A stretch of 64,000 bases of DNA from Actinoplanes sp. KI2 (GCF_025630775.1 NZ_JAOSZE010000029.1:1-64000); one strand, 5' to 3'. Shown: positions 42,393 to 52,097, counted from the stretch's first letter. The notes: generated by a model not told the origin, from the sequence alone. Numbers and translations: made by a program.

Positions 42393-44603
42393 TCAGGCGG
42401 CCGCGACCGGCTCCTGGCGCAGCATCGTGTCGATGGCGGCGGCCGGGAGCGGGCGGGCGAAGTGGAAGCCCTGCACGTTGCGGTAGCCGAGCTCGAACAG
42501 GCGCTCCGCCTGCTCGGCCGTCTCCACGCCCTCGGCGACCGTGCGCAGGCCCATGGTGCTGGCGATGCCGGTCAGCGCCGTGACGATCGCCTCCTGCTGG
42601 GGCGTGCCGCCGAGGCCGTCGACGAACGACTTGTCGACCTTGATGATGTCGACCGGGCAGGTGCGCAGCAGGCCGAGCGACGAATGCCCGGTGCCGAAGT
42701 CGTCCAGCGCGATGCTGACCCCCAGGTCGGCCAGCGCCTGGACGGTGGCCAGGGCGCGGCCGCCACCGAAGACGGCGGTCTCGGTGATCTCGATGGTGAG
42801 CTGCCCGGCCGGGACGCCGTTGCGGGCGAGCGCGTCGGCGACCACGTCCGGCAGCGCCGGGTCGAGCAGCTGGCGGGCGGACACGTTGACCGCGATCGAC
42901 CGCAGCGCGTCCGGGCCGTACTCGTGCCGCCAGGCCGCCGCCTGGGCGCACACCGTGTCGATGATCCAGGCGCCGAGCTCGACGATCAGGCCGGTGTCCT
43001 CGGCGACCGGGATGAAGTCGGCGGGGGAGATCATCCGGCCGTCCGCCGGGGTCCAACGGACCAGGGATTCGACGCCGGCGAGCCGGCCGTGGGGCAGTTC
43101 GACGATCGGCTGGTAGAGCAGCTGGAACTCGCCTGCGGCCAGCCCTCGGCGCAGCTGGGCGGCGATCGTCGCGTGCTGTGTCAGCTGCTGTTCGAGCGAG
43201 GCGTCGTAGCGGACCAGCCCGCCGCCGCTGACGGTCATCGCCGCCCGCAGCGCGATCTCGGCCTGCCGGTACCGGTCGCCGTCGCCGTCCGCGATACCGA
43301 TCGCCACGTCGACCAGCACCTCGCGGCCGCCGGCCTGCAGCGGCTCGGCGTTGGCGGCCAGCAGCCGGTCGAGGAACCCCGGCCCGGCGAGCACGCCGAA
43401 CTCGTCGCCGCCCAGCCGGGCCACGATCGCGTCGTCGCCGGCGATCCGGGTCAGGCGCTCGGCGTACGCGATGAGCAGCGCGTCCCCGGTCTCGGGTCCC
43501 AAGGCGTCGTTGAGGGCGCGGAAGTCCATGAGATCCAGCAGGACGACCGGCCGCCCGTCGCCGCTCGCGGTCGCGAAGAAGCGGCGGTTGACCAGGCCGG
43601 TGAGGTCGTCGTGCATGGCGTGGTGCGCGACCGTGGTCAGCAGGGTGGTGTTCTCGGCCAGCGCGATCGCCTGGCGGGCGACCACCAGCAGCAGCAACAG
43701 TGCGGTGCCGGCCACCTGGACGACGCTCAGGTGCCCGGTGCGCAGGTAGACGGTGGCCAGCAGCACGCTGGTCAGGCCGGTCGCGACCAGCGGGATCACG
43801 GTGCCCCGCCGGTAGCCCGCCGGGATCACCGCCGTGGGCGCCTTGCGGTCGGCGCTGCCCCGGCGCTGCGCATGGGCGGCGAGCGTGCCGAACAGGCCGA
43901 CGAACGGCAGCACCGCGGCGCTGCCGTTGAGGTACGGCCACGGGCGCAGCACCGACATCAGGATGGTGGACAGCGGCCCGGACAGCCCGATCGGCGCCAG
44001 ACACCAGAGGCTCGCCCGCGGGACCGGGCTGGCGTGCGCCGCCATGATCTTCACGATCACCACCACGCCGGCGACCGCGATCGCCATCATCGCGATGTTC
44101 AGCCACCACGCGGAGGCGCTGACCCCGAACCGGTTGACGAACCAGCCGACGTACTGCGACGCGGCGATGCCCGCCGTGACGGTGACCACCGCGACGTCGA
44201 GGACGGCCGTGGTCAGTTGCCGCCAGTTGCTGCCGCTGCCGGGCAGCCGCAGCAGGCCCGAGATCGCGAGCATCGTGCCGATCACGTACAGCAGCAGGGT
44301 CCTCGCCCCGATCGGCGGCATGCCGGTGTATGCGGTGGTGCCGACGTCGATGGTCTGGCTGAGCGTGGCCAGGAAGACCGTGCCCATGCCGAGCGCCATC
44401 CGGCGCCAGAACCGGCGCAGGGCGCCGTCGGTGAACCCGGCCGCGCTGCGGAAGGCCACGAACGCGAGGCCCGGTCCGAGCGTGCCGGGGATCCAGACCA
44501 GCAGCTTCGAGAAGCCGAAGCGGGTGCCGAGGGCGATCAGCAGGACGTCCGCGATCGCCAGCAGCAGGGCGATCGGCGTGAACCAGGCGCGCCAGCGTGC
44601 CAT
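42393..44603 (-). CDS. GGDEF-EAL protein with N-terminal membrane domain
   Basis: The product is 736 residues. About eight to ten helices fill residues 1-270. The GGDEF domain at about 310-465 has an intact LGGDEFGV signature. The EAL domain at about 480-730 reads GVESLVRW (ESL in the EAL place) with the metal and general base motifs LDDFGTGHSSL and IIKVDKSFV and the late AEGVET. It could make or break cyclic di-GMP; with both signatures nearly complete, the balance cannot be read from the sequence. The ATG has GGGAGG a few bases ahead. A typical actinomycete single gene. Confidence 0.92.
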   Translation of the reverse strand: MARWRAWFTPIALLLAIADVLLIALGTRFGFSKLLVWIPGTLGPGLAFVAFRSAAGFTDGALRRFWRRMALGMGTVFLATLSQTIDVGTTAYTGMPPIGARTLLLYVIGTMLAISGLLRLPGSGSNWRQLTTAVLDVAVVTVTAGIAASQYVGWFVNRFGVSASAWWLNIAMMAIAVAGVVVIVKIMAAHASPVPRASLWCLAPIGLSGPLSTILMSVLRPWPYLNGSAAVLPFVGLFGTLAAHAQRRGSADRKAPTAVIPAGYRRGTVIPLVATGLTSVLLATVYLRTGHLSVVQVAGTALLLLLVVARQAIALAENTTLLTTVAHHAMHDDLTGLVNRRFFATASGDGRPVVLLDLMDFRALNDALGPETGDALLIAYAERLTRIAGDDAIVARLGGDEFGVLAGPGFLDRLLAANAEPLQAGGREVLVDVAIGIADGDGDRYRQAEIALRAAMTVSGGGLVRYDASLEQQLTQHATIAAQLRRGLAAGEFQLLYQPIVELPHGRLAGVESLVRWTPADGRMISPADFIPVAEDTGLIVELGAWIIDTVCAQAAAWRHEYGPDALRSIAVNVSARQLLDPALPDVVADALARNGVPAGQLTIEITETAVFGGGRALATVQALADLGVSIALDDFGTGHSSLGLLRTCPVDIIKVDKSFVDGLGGTPQQEAIVTALTGIASTMGLRTVAEGVETAEQAERLFELGYRNVQGFHFARPLPAAAIDTMLRQEPVAAA

Positions 44604-44792
44604 CTGCCGCCTCCCCTCGTCATCGCGGTCGCGTCACCCGGGGCAATCGGCAGGCGGAGGGCGAACTTGAATGGTCGGACCCGACGCGGGTGTGCCCCCC
44701 GCCACCTGGGTGTCTGCTGTGACATTCGGCCCTGAAGTGGCCCCGGTGACCCGCCCGGCCTACCGTCGAGGTGACGAACCTTAGGGGAACCT

Positions 44793-45956
44793 TTGCCGAA
44801 AGTCGTGGGTGCCGGTCGGCGGCGCAGCCCGGTCTGGGCGCGCTGGCTGATCGGCGTGGGCGCGCTGCTGCTGGTGGTCAGCGGCGGCGCCATCATCGCG
44901 ACCCGGGTGCTGATCAACTCCGCGACCAACGCGATCCAGCAGCAGAGCCTGCTCGGCGAGGCGCAGGACGCCGACCAGCGGGCGCATGCCCAGATCACCG
45001 GCGCGAAGAACATCCTGCTGGTCGGCCTGGACACCCGGCCGAGCTGGGCGAAGACCGGCGAGCTGAGCCGGTCCGACTCGATCATCCTGCTGCACGTCCC
45101 GGCCGACCGGTCCGGGGCGTACATGATCTCCCTGCCCCGCGACAGCTACGTGCGGATCCCGGCCTACGACAACGGCGCGCAGCGCTACGCGGGCGGGAAA
45201 AACAAGATCAACTCCGCGTTCGCGTACGGGAGTCGGGGGCTGACCGGGGCGGCAGCCGAGTCGCACGGCTTCGAGCTGCTCGCCCTGACGGTGAAGAACC
45301 TGACCGGCATCACCCCGGACGCCGCCGCGATCATCGACTTCTCCGGGTTCACCAAGGTCCTGCAGGTGCTCGGCAAGGTCTGCATGTACGTCGACGAGAA
45401 CGTCACCTCGATTCACATCGGGCACACCGCCGACGGCAAGCCGGCCGTACCGTACAAGACCGACTCGGCCGGCGCGAACCCGCGCAAGGTCCCCGGCGTC
45501 ACCCCGAACTTCTACCCCAAGGGCAATCACTGCTTCACGCCGACCGAGGCGCTCGACTACGCCCGGCAGCGTGACCTGCTGGCCAACCACGACTCCGACT
45601 ACGGCCGGCAGCGCCACCAGCAGCAGCTGCTCAAGGCGATCCTGAAGCAGACCGTGCACGAGGGCCTGACCTCGCCGACCAAGCTGCCCGGCCTGCTCAC
45701 CGCGATCGGCAAGACGATGACCGTGGACTCCGGCGGCATCTCGCTGGAGGACTGGGCGTTCGCGATGAAGGGCATCGACCCCGACCAGATCACCACGCTG
45801 AAGACCAACGGCGGCAAGTTCAACAGCCGCAGCGTCCCCGGCATCGGCGACGTCGAGATCCTCGACGCGACGAGCATGGCCATGCTCCGCGCGGCGAAGG
45901 ACGACGACCTGGCCGCCTTCGTCGCCGCGCACCCCACCTGGGTCGCCTCCAGCTGA
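44793..45956 (+). CDS. LytR-CpsA-Psr (LCP) family glycopolymer ligase
   Basis: The product is 387 residues. A short cytoplasmic tail and one membrane helix (WLIGVGALLLVVSGGAIIATRV) precede the extracellular LCP domain: NILLVGLDTRP, then RSDSIILLHVPADR and MISLPRDSYVRIP, and ALDYARQRD with the catalytic Arg pair. LCP enzymes attach teichoic acid or arabinogalactan to peptidoglycan. TTG 44793 follows AGGGGAA. It is divergent from the GGDEF-EAL gene across a 190-base gap in which I see no other gene. Confidence 0.9.
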   Translation: MPKVVGAGRRRSPVWARWLIGVGALLLVVSGGAIIATRVLINSATNAIQQQSLLGEAQDADQRAHAQITGAKNILLVGLDTRPSWAKTGELSRSDSIILLHVPADRSGAYMISLPRDSYVRIPAYDNGAQRYAGGKNKINSAFAYGSRGLTGAAAESHGFELLALTVKNLTGITPDAAAIIDFSGFTKVLQVLGKVCMYVDENVTSIHIGHTADGKPAVPYKTDSAGANPRKVPGVTPNFYPKGNHCFTPTEALDYARQRDLLANHDSDYGRQRHQQQLLKAILKQTVHEGLTSPTKLPGLLTAIGKTMTVDSGGISLEDWAFAMKGIDPDQITTLKTNGGKFNSRSVPGIGDVEILDATSMAMLRAAKDDDLAAFVAAHPTWVASS

Positions 45957-46034
45957 GCCGCTTTCGGCCGGCGCTGGTCAGCGCATGTCACGTGCGGCCT
46001 CGCCGGATCCTGGCCATCGCCGGCCCGCCGGGCA

Positions 46035-47366
46035 TCAATCCGCGGTGTTGCGCCAGCGCTGCCAGAACGCGGTCAGGTCGGTGGTCGTGACGGCCTGGAA
46101 AGCCGACCGCAACTGCGCCGGCTCGGCGATCGCGAAGCGGTACCGGGCCAGGTAGTCGCGCAGCGCGGTGCGCATCGCGTCCGGGCCGATCAGCGACTCC
46201 AGTTCATGGAACATGCAGGCTCCGTCGCCGTAGACGCCGGGCGGGTAGAAGTCGGGGTGGATGGCGTAGTAGTCCATGCCGGCGTCCACGCGCATTCCCG
46301 GGTCGAACCAGAACGGGGCGTTCGCGCAGTACGCGGGCGTGCCCAGCAGCTTTTCGCTGGTGTATTGGGCGAGCGCCTCATCCATCCACGGGTGGCGATA
46401 CTCGTCGTTGCCGACCAGGGCGTACCACCATTGATGCGCGGTCTCGTGCACGGCCGGCAGGTCGGCGGGCTCGGTCAGGACGAAATTGGGGTACTCCATG
46501 CCCTGGAAACCGTCGAAGCCGCCGATCACGGTGTCCATTTCCGGGTACGGGTAGGCGCCGTACTGCGCGGCGCCGTACTCCAGGGTGCGCTGGACGTCGG
46601 CCTGGACCGTGCGGGCGGTGTCGGCGGTGACCTCGCCGGTGAACCAGGTGCGCAGGCGGACCCCCGTCGACGTCTGCCCGGTCACGCTGCCGAACGGGCC
46701 GGCCGCCCAGGCGAAATCGCGTACCAGGGGCGCGGCGATGCGGGTGGTCAGCCGGTCGCCGTGCCGTGACTCGGTGAGCACGGTGCCGGTGGCGGGCACC
46801 GCGACCGCGGCCGGATGGTCCAAGGTGACCAGGAAATTCGAGGTGGGCGTCTGGAAACTCTCGCCGTTGCTGACATACGGCGGAAGGTCGTCGCCGATCG
46901 CCGGAACGGGCAGCGCGTTGCCGAGGAACGCGTAGGGGCCGACGCGGCCGAAACGGTCGGCTCGTTCCGGGACCCGAATGGTGAGCGAAAAGGCCAGGGT
47001 CGTCGTTCGTCCCGGCGGCAAAGACCGGTTCAGGTGTACGGGAACTGCGGTGCACCCGACCGCGGGCGTACCGGGAACGCCGCCCTCGAAAGCGGAAACG
47101 GTGACGTCCCGGGTCGCGGCGCAGCCGTCCACGCCGTTGCCCCACAGCCGCAGCCAGATCCGGTCCATCGTGGCCGGGGTCGGGTTGCGCAGCACGATCC
47201 GCTCGCGACCGTCCCAGCGGGCGCCGGTCGAGTCGCTGGAGAGGCTCACGTCGTAGGCGAGCGGCTGGACGGCGTCGGGCGGCGCCTGATCGGGGCTGGG
47301 CGATCCGGGCGCGGGAGTCAGCAGGAGCAATGCGCTGAGCGCGTGCAGAACGGTCATGGCGGCCAA
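46035..47366 (-). CDS. M1-family zinc metallopeptidase, secreted
   Basis: The product is about 443 residues. The signal peptide is MTVLHALSALLLLTPAPGSP. The N-terminal beta domain has WLRLWGNGVDGC; the catalytic part has GFDGFQGMEYPNFVL, the zinc motif HETAHQWW and the third ligand in HPWMDEALAQYTSE. It is an aminopeptidase-like enzyme outside the cell. ATG 47357 (MTVLHAL) is an equally good start. It diverges from the ArsR-type gene, 50 bases away. Confidence 0.88.
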   Translation of the reverse strand: MAAMTVLHALSALLLLTPAPGSPSPDQAPPDAVQPLAYDVSLSSDSTGARWDGRERIVLRNPTPATMDRIWLRLWGNGVDGCAATRDVTVSAFEGGVPGTPAVGCTAVPVHLNRSLPPGRTTTLAFSLTIRVPERADRFGRVGPYAFLGNALPVPAIGDDLPPYVSNGESFQTPTSNFLVTLDHPAAVAVPATGTVLTESRHGDRLTTRIAAPLVRDFAWAAGPFGSVTGQTSTGVRLRTWFTGEVTADTARTVQADVQRTLEYGAAQYGAYPYPEMDTVIGGFDGFQGMEYPNFVLTEPADLPAVHETAHQWWYALVGNDEYRHPWMDEALAQYTSEKLLGTPAYCANAPFWFDPGMRVDAGMDYYAIHPDFYPPGVYGDGACMFHELESLIGPDAMRTALRDYLARYRFAIAEPAQLRSAFQAVTTTDLTAFWQRWRNTAD

Positions 47367-47416
47367 AATCGTCGCCGGGTATCGACGGGCGCGATCCTTT
47401 CGGGCAGGGTCGAAGG

Positions 47417-48310
47417 ATGCTGCGGCTGCTGTTCGACCCCGCCGACCGGGGGCAGGTGGTGTTCGGCCTGGCCTGGCACGCCGAGACGATCGGCAGCCTG
47501 CAGGCGCTGCGGCAGCCGGGCCGCGGGCCGTTTCTCGACCGGTGGCGGCAGACCGCGCGGCCCCGGGCGCGCGGGCCGGCCGGGCCGCTGCTCGAGGCGG
47601 TTCCCGCCGACGGTTACGTTCCCGACCTGTTCACCCCCGAGGTGTACAGCGCATATCCGACCGATCGCCTGGTGGCCGAACTGCGCAAGGCGCGGGAGCC
47701 GCACGGGACGGAGTTGCTTGCGTTCGGTGCCGCTCTGGTCGCGTACCAGATCGCCTGTATCTCCCCGGCCATGCCGACGATCGGCGCGATGCTTCGCGCC
47801 GAGCTGGCCCATCGCGCGTTCCTGACTTTCACCGGCGGGGTGGACGCGGCGCTCGCGACGCTCGGGCCGGACTTCAGCTGGACGCCGCCGGTGCTGACCG
47901 TGCGCTCCCCGGTCGACGGCGAGGTGCGGCTGGGCGGGCGCGGGTTGCGGCTGGTGCCGTCGGTGTTCTGGACCAGGCCGGGGGTGAGCCTCACCGGTTA
48001 TCGGCGGCCGACCGTCACCTATCCGATCCATCCCGCGCCCGCCTCGCCGCCGGAGCCGCGCGACGATCCGCTGTCCGCGCTGATCGGCGCCACCCGGGCC
48101 GAGGTGTTCCGGGCGCTGGTCGCCGGCCGCGGCACCACGCAGCTCGCCCGCGACCTGCGGATCAGCGCGGCCACCGCGTCGGAACACGTGAGCGCGCTGC
48201 GCGAGGCCGGGCTGGCCGCCACCCGCCGGACCGGCCGAACCGTCCGGCACAGCCTCACCCCGCTCGGGATGCAGCTGCTCGGCGTGACGGCAGCGGCCCG
48301 CAAACATTGA
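47417..48310 (+). CDS. ArsR-type regulator with long N-terminal DUF5937-like domain
   Basis: The product is 297 residues. Residues 1-215 form a domain with HAETIGSLQALRQPGRGPFLDRW and VSLTGYRRPTVTYPI. Residues about 220-297 are the winged helix: RAEVFRALVAGRGTTQLARDLRISAATASEHVSALREAGL. This is the ArsR/DUF5937 arrangement of actinomycetes, a repressor with unknown signal. It may control the divergent M1 peptidase or itself. No metal-binding Cys motif is present in the helix-turn-helix. Confidence 0.83.
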   Translation: MLRLLFDPADRGQVVFGLAWHAETIGSLQALRQPGRGPFLDRWRQTARPRARGPAGPLLEAVPADGYVPDLFTPEVYSAYPTDRLVAELRKAREPHGTELLAFGAALVAYQIACISPAMPTIGAMLRAELAHRAFLTFTGGVDAALATLGPDFSWTPPVLTVRSPVDGEVRLGGRGLRLVPSVFWTRPGVSLTGYRRPTVTYPIHPAPASPPEPRDDPLSALIGATRAEVFRALVAGRGTTQLARDLRISAATASEHVSALREAGLAATRRTGRTVRHSLTPLGMQLLGVTAAARKH

Positions 48311-48333
48311 GGCCGCGCGGGTACGGTGGCGAC

Positions 48334-48849
48334 ATGAGTCGAACCGAGACCGCCGTCCTGGCCGGCGGGTGCTTCTGGGGCATGCAGCAACTCATCCGCC
48401 GCCGTCCGGGCGTGCTCGGCACGCGGGTCGGCTACACCGGAGGCGACGTCGAGAACGCCACCTACTACCACCACGGAACGCACGCCGAGGCCATCGAGAT
48501 CACGTTCGACCCCGCGGTCACCTCGTACCGGGAGATCCTGGAGTTCTTCTTCCAGATCCACGACCCGACCACGCTGAACCGGCAGGGCAACGACGTCGGG
48601 CTCAGCTACCGGTCGGCGATCTTCTATACCAGCGACGAGCAGAAGCGGGTCGCCGAGGACACCATCGCCGACGTGGAGGCCTCCGGCCTCTGGCCCGGCA
48701 AGGTGGTGACCGCGGTCGAGCCGGCCGGCCCGTTCTGGGAGGCCGAGCCCGAGCACCAGGACTACCTGGAACGCATCCCGGACGGCTACACCTGCCACTT
48801 CCCGCGGCCGGGCTGGGTGCTGCCCCGCCGCAACGCCACCCCGGCGTAG
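48334..48849 (+). CDS. msrA: Peptide methionine sulfoxide reductase A
   Basis: The product is 171 residues. The catalytic Cys is in AGGCFWGM near residue 13, and the rest fits the family (GTRVGYTGGDVENATYYHHGTHAEAIEITFDP, FFFQIHDPTTLNRQGNDVGLSYRSAIFY). It reduces methionine-S-sulfoxide in proteins, with thioredoxin for recycling. The C-terminal Cys pairs used by some MsrA are absent. The ATG at 48334 lies 23 bases after the ArsR gene. Confidence 0.95.
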   Translation: MSRTETAVLAGGCFWGMQQLIRRRPGVLGTRVGYTGGDVENATYYHHGTHAEAIEITFDPAVTSYREILEFFFQIHDPTTLNRQGNDVGLSYRSAIFYTSDEQKRVAEDTIADVEASGLWPGKVVTAVEPAGPFWEAEPEHQDYLERIPDGYTCHFPRPGWVLPRRNATPA

Positions 48850-48858
48850 CGGCGCCGG

Positions 48859-49653
48859 GTGCGGTTGCTGGCCGACCGGCCGGAGCGGCTGGCGACGATC
48901 CCGTACCGGGCCGCCGGGCCGGGCGGCGCGACCCGGAGTGTGCAGCTTGCGGTGGAGCGGCTGCGGGTCGACGCGCTGCCGGCCGGGTGTGCGGCCGTGG
49001 TCGCGGCCGGTGACCTGCAAGGGGTCGCGCCCTCGCCGCTCGGCGGGGAGCCGGTCCTGCTGGGCCTTGCGCTCGCCGACTACCTGGGCGTTTGGGCGGA
49101 CGGTGGGCTGCTGCCGCCGGCCGAGCGGGTCGGGGTGCTGCTCACCGGGGACCTGTACTCGGCGCCGGGAGCCGACCGGCGGGGCGCGTCGGGGCCGGTG
49201 CTCGACGTGTGGCTGGCGTTCGCGGCGGCCGGATGCCGTCCGGTGGCCGGGATCGCGGGCAACCACGACGAGGTGACCGCGGGGGAGGTCGCCGAGCTCG
49301 GCGCGGGCGTGGCGCTGCTCGACGGTGACCGGCGGGAGTTCGGTGGCTGCACCGTGGCGGGCGTCTCGGGGATCGTCGGCGACCCGGCGCGCGTGCTGCG
49401 GCGTACCGAAAAGGACTTCCTCCGCCTCCTCGCGAAGGTCGCCACGCCGCCGCCGGACGTGCTGCTGCTGCACGAGGGGCCGGTGGGCGACCGGCCGGGC
49501 CAGCTGGGCCGGGAGTCGATACGCGGGCTGCTCGAGCGGCGGGCGCCGGCGCTGACGCTCTGCGGGCACGTGCACTGGGACGAGCCGGTGGCGCCGCTCG
49601 GCGACGGGCACGTCGTGAACGTGGACGCCCGGGTCGTCGTGTTCACGGCCTGA
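48859..49653 (+). CDS. Metallophosphoesterase
   Basis: The product is 264 residues with a calcineurin-like fold: AAGDLQG, VLLTGDLYSAPG, IAGNHDE, LLLHEGP and LCGHVHWDEP in order. The first metal motif, usually DxH, is DLQ here, while GNHD and GHVH are intact, so activity is likely but not certain. The GTG start is 9 bases behind msrA. Substrate unknown. Confidence 0.82.
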   Translation: MRLLADRPERLATIPYRAAGPGGATRSVQLAVERLRVDALPAGCAAVVAAGDLQGVAPSPLGGEPVLLGLALADYLGVWADGGLLPPAERVGVLLTGDLYSAPGADRRGASGPVLDVWLAFAAAGCRPVAGIAGNHDEVTAGEVAELGAGVALLDGDRREFGGCTVAGVSGIVGDPARVLRRTEKDFLRLLAKVATPPPDVLLLHEGPVGDRPGQLGRESIRGLLERRAPALTLCGHVHWDEPVAPLGDGHVVNVDARVVVFTA

Positions 49654-49686
49654 GTATCGGTGCACGTCGTTGGTAAACTGCCGGCC

Positions 49687-50112
49687 ATGCCGGACGTTTC
49701 CGACACCGCGGAGTTCCTGGATCCCGACGCGTCCCGCGCGTACCTGCGGTCCTGGAAACAGGACGTCGAGGCCACGGCGGCCCGGGCCCAGGCCATGGCC
49801 GAGCAGCTGCAGCGGCTGCGCACCACGGCCACCGACGACAACGGCCTGGCCGAGGTCACCATCGACTCGTCCGGCGTGCTGCTGGACCTGAAGCTCACCG
49901 ACCGGATCCACCGGTACGGGCCGGACGCCGTGGCGCGGGCGGTGATGAGCGCGCTGCGCGAGGCCCGGCAGACGGCCGCGCGGCGGGCACACGACATCGC
50001 GGTGGAGACCATGGGGGCGGATTCGCTGTCCGCGCGGACCACCGCCGAGCGGATGCGGCAGCAGCTCGAACGGCCGGACTCGGCGCCGGAGGCACCGGGG
50101 GACAGGGGGTAG
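49687..50112 (+). CDS. YbaB/EbfC-type protein of a T7SS operon
   Basis: The product is 141 residues. The helices and central strand pair (GLAEVTIDSSGVLLDLKLTDRIH, then AVARAVMSALREARQTAARRAHDIAVETMG) fit the YbaB/EbfC DNA-binding or scaffold fold. Such proteins head many actinomycete operons of EspC/WXG100 genes. It is followed by the EspC-like gene after 3 bases. Confidence 0.78.
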   Translation: MPDVSDTAEFLDPDASRAYLRSWKQDVEATAARAQAMAEQLQRLRTTATDDNGLAEVTIDSSGVLLDLKLTDRIHRYGPDAVARAVMSALREARQTAARRAHDIAVETMGADSLSARTTAERMRQQLERPDSAPEAPGDRG

Positions 50113-50115
50113 GAC

Positions 50116-50430
50116 GTGTCGGACGCCTTCCAGGTCGACTCGTCGCAGCTGTATCGGCACGCGTCCAATGTGCTGGCGGTGCGCGACCAGCTCACCGCGA
50201 TCAAGGACGCCAGCCACGCGATCTCTCAGGACCACTCCGCGTACGGGATGCTCTGCGGGTGGATCTCGGGGATTCTCGAGTCACGGCACGCCGGCCAGGA
50301 CGCGCTCTACGTGTACGTGGAGGAGAACCTGCGGCTGATGGCCGACGCGGTCCGGGCCACCGGCCGGGACTACGACGCCACCGACACCTCGGCGCAGGAG
50401 CGGATCAAGGCGTCCGGCGGGATCGGCTGA
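50116..50430 (+). CDS. EspC-like small T7SS protein
   Basis: The product is 104 residues. FQVDSSQLYRHASNVLAVRDQLTAIKDASHAI and YVYVEENLRLMADAVRATGRDYDATD give two helices with the GRDYDATD tail of EspC-type proteins. The GTG start is 3 bases behind the YbaB-type gene and its stop overlaps the next start (TGATG). It is a likely export partner of the WXG-like protein. Confidence 0.8.
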   Translation: MSDAFQVDSSQLYRHASNVLAVRDQLTAIKDASHAISQDHSAYGMLCGWISGILESRHAGQDALYVYVEENLRLMADAVRATGRDYDATDTSAQERIKASGGIG

Positions 50431-51131
50431 TGTCGTACTCGTCGCTGGTCGCCACGACGACCACCACCCGTACCGCGTGGACCGGCTCCTCGCTGGCCGA
50501 CGGCTTCCAAGGTCTCTACCAGACGGTGCAGGGCGGCAGCTGGGTCGACGGCGTGCTGGCCGGCGGCTCGCTCGTCGCCGACGCCGCGTCCACCGTGATC
50601 GACCCGTTCAGCGCGCTGCTGGCGAACGGGCTGGGCTGGGTGATGGAGCACTTCGAGCCGCTGCGCGAGATGCTCGACAAGCTGACCGGCATCCCGGACA
50701 GGGTGGCGGCGCACGCCCAGACCTGGGGCAACATGGCCGGTGCGCTGCAGGCGATGGCCGAGGACCTGCGGGCGGGCCTCGATGCCGACCTGCCCGACTG
50801 GGGCGGGACGGCGGCCGGCTCGTACCGCACGATGATGGACAACAACGTGGACGGGCTCGGCGGGCTGAGCGTGCTGGCCGCCACCATGTCGTCGGCGACC
50901 CAGGCCGCCGGCAACCTGGTCCAGTTCACCCGGGACATCGTCCGCGACCTGATCTGCGACCTGGTGGCCCGGGTGATCGTCTGGGCCGCCGAGGCGCTCG
51001 CCATCGTCACCATCCCGATCGTGACCGCCCAGATCATCTCCGCCGTGGCCAAATGGTGCGGACGGATCTTCGGGTACACCGGAGCTTTGGTCAGTAGCCT
51101 GGAGAACCTGACCACTCTGCTCGAAGGCTGA
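50430..51131 (+). CDS. WXG100-like T7SS protein with C-terminal hydrophobic segments
   Basis: The product is 233 residues. Residues about 85-200 are two helices around a W-x-G turn (LPDWGGTAAGSYRTMMDNN) and LVQFTRDIVRDL; the C-terminal part is hydrophobic (VIVWAAEALAIVTIPIVTAQIISAVAKWCG). No enzyme domain follows, unlike the protease protein at 35572, so it may be a membrane-inserting partner or a truncated effector. It ends the YbaB-EspC operon. Confidence 0.75.
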   Translation: MSYSSLVATTTTTRTAWTGSSLADGFQGLYQTVQGGSWVDGVLAGGSLVADAASTVIDPFSALLANGLGWVMEHFEPLREMLDKLTGIPDRVAAHAQTWGNMAGALQAMAEDLRAGLDADLPDWGGTAAGSYRTMMDNNVDGLGGLSVLAATMSSATQAAGNLVQFTRDIVRDLICDLVARVIVWAAEALAIVTIPIVTAQIISAVAKWCGRIFGYTGALVSSLENLTTLLEG

Positions 51132-51137
51132 GGCGAC

Positions 51138-52085
51138 GTGACTATCCGACTCGGATACCAGATTCCCAACTTCACCTATCCCGGCGTCGCCGAACAGGAT
51201 CTTTTCGCCACCGTCGCGGCGCAGGCCCGCGAGGCCGAGACGGCCGGGTTCGACACCGTGCTGGTGATGGACCACTTCTACCAGTTGCCCGGCATCGGTA
51301 CGCCGGACATGGCGATGCTCGAGGCGTACACGACGCTCGGCGCGCTCGCCTCGGCCACCTCGACGATCCAGCTGTCCGCGCTGGTCACCGGCAACACGTA
51401 CCGGAACCCGGCGTTGACCGCGAAGGCGGTGACCACGCTCGACGTGGTCTCCCGGGGCCGGGCGATCCTCGGGATCGGGGCCGGCTGGTTCGAGCGCGAG
51501 CACCACGACTACGGCTTCGAGTTCGGGTCGTTCGCCGAGCGTTTCGAGAAACTGGAAGAGGCGCTGACCATCATCGCGCCGATGCTGCGCGGCGAGCCGG
51601 CCAGCCTCGAGGGCAAGTGGTACACGGCGCGCGGCGCGATGAACAACCCGCGGGTCCGCGAGAAGATCCCGATCATGCTGGGCGGCAGCGGCGAGAAGAA
51701 GACCTTCCGGCTGGCCGCCCGGTTCGCCGACCACATGAACGTCATCTGCGACGTCGCCGACCTGCCGCACAAGCTCGGCGTGCTGCGGCAGCGCTGCGAG
51801 GAGGCCGGACGTGACCCGGCGACGCTGCCGACCAGCTACCTCACCATGGGCCTGGTGGGCGAGGACGAGCGGGAGGTCAAGGAGATGGCCGCGCGGGTGC
51901 CCGAGGACCGGCGCGCCCGGGTCTTCCTCGGCAGCGTCGACCAGGTCGCCGAGCAGATCCACGAACGGGTGATCGGCGCGGGCATCGACGGGATCACCAT
52001 CAACCTCATCGCCAACGGGCACCGGCCCGGCATGGTGAGCCAGGTCGGCGCCGCCCTCAAGCCGGTCGTCGGGATCAGCGGGTAG
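51138..52085 (+). CDS. LLM-class F420-dependent oxidoreductase
   Basis: The product is 315 residues. It starts IRLGYQIPNFTYPG; further features are VLVMDHFYQLPGIGTPD, LGALASATSTIQLSALVTGNTYRNPALTAKAVTTLDVVSRGRAILGIGAGW-type strands and KIPIMLGGSGEKKTFRLAARFADHMN. It uses F420 with a TIM-barrel fold. GTG 51138 is 6 bases after the WXG-like stop. Substrate unknown. Confidence 0.9.
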   Translation: MTIRLGYQIPNFTYPGVAEQDLFATVAAQAREAETAGFDTVLVMDHFYQLPGIGTPDMAMLEAYTTLGALASATSTIQLSALVTGNTYRNPALTAKAVTTLDVVSRGRAILGIGAGWFEREHHDYGFEFGSFAERFEKLEEALTIIAPMLRGEPASLEGKWYTARGAMNNPRVREKIPIMLGGSGEKKTFRLAARFADHMNVICDVADLPHKLGVLRQRCEEAGRDPATLPTSYLTMGLVGEDEREVKEMAARVPEDRRARVFLGSVDQVAEQIHERVIGAGIDGITINLIANGHRPGMVSQVGAALKPVVGISG

Positions 52086-52097
52086 CCCGCGACCGGC

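Noticed and set aside
42169..44109. Antisense-type and shifted frames over the GGDEF-EAL gene
   Set aside because: The frame at 42393-44603 has intact GGDEF and EAL motifs; the others are shadows.
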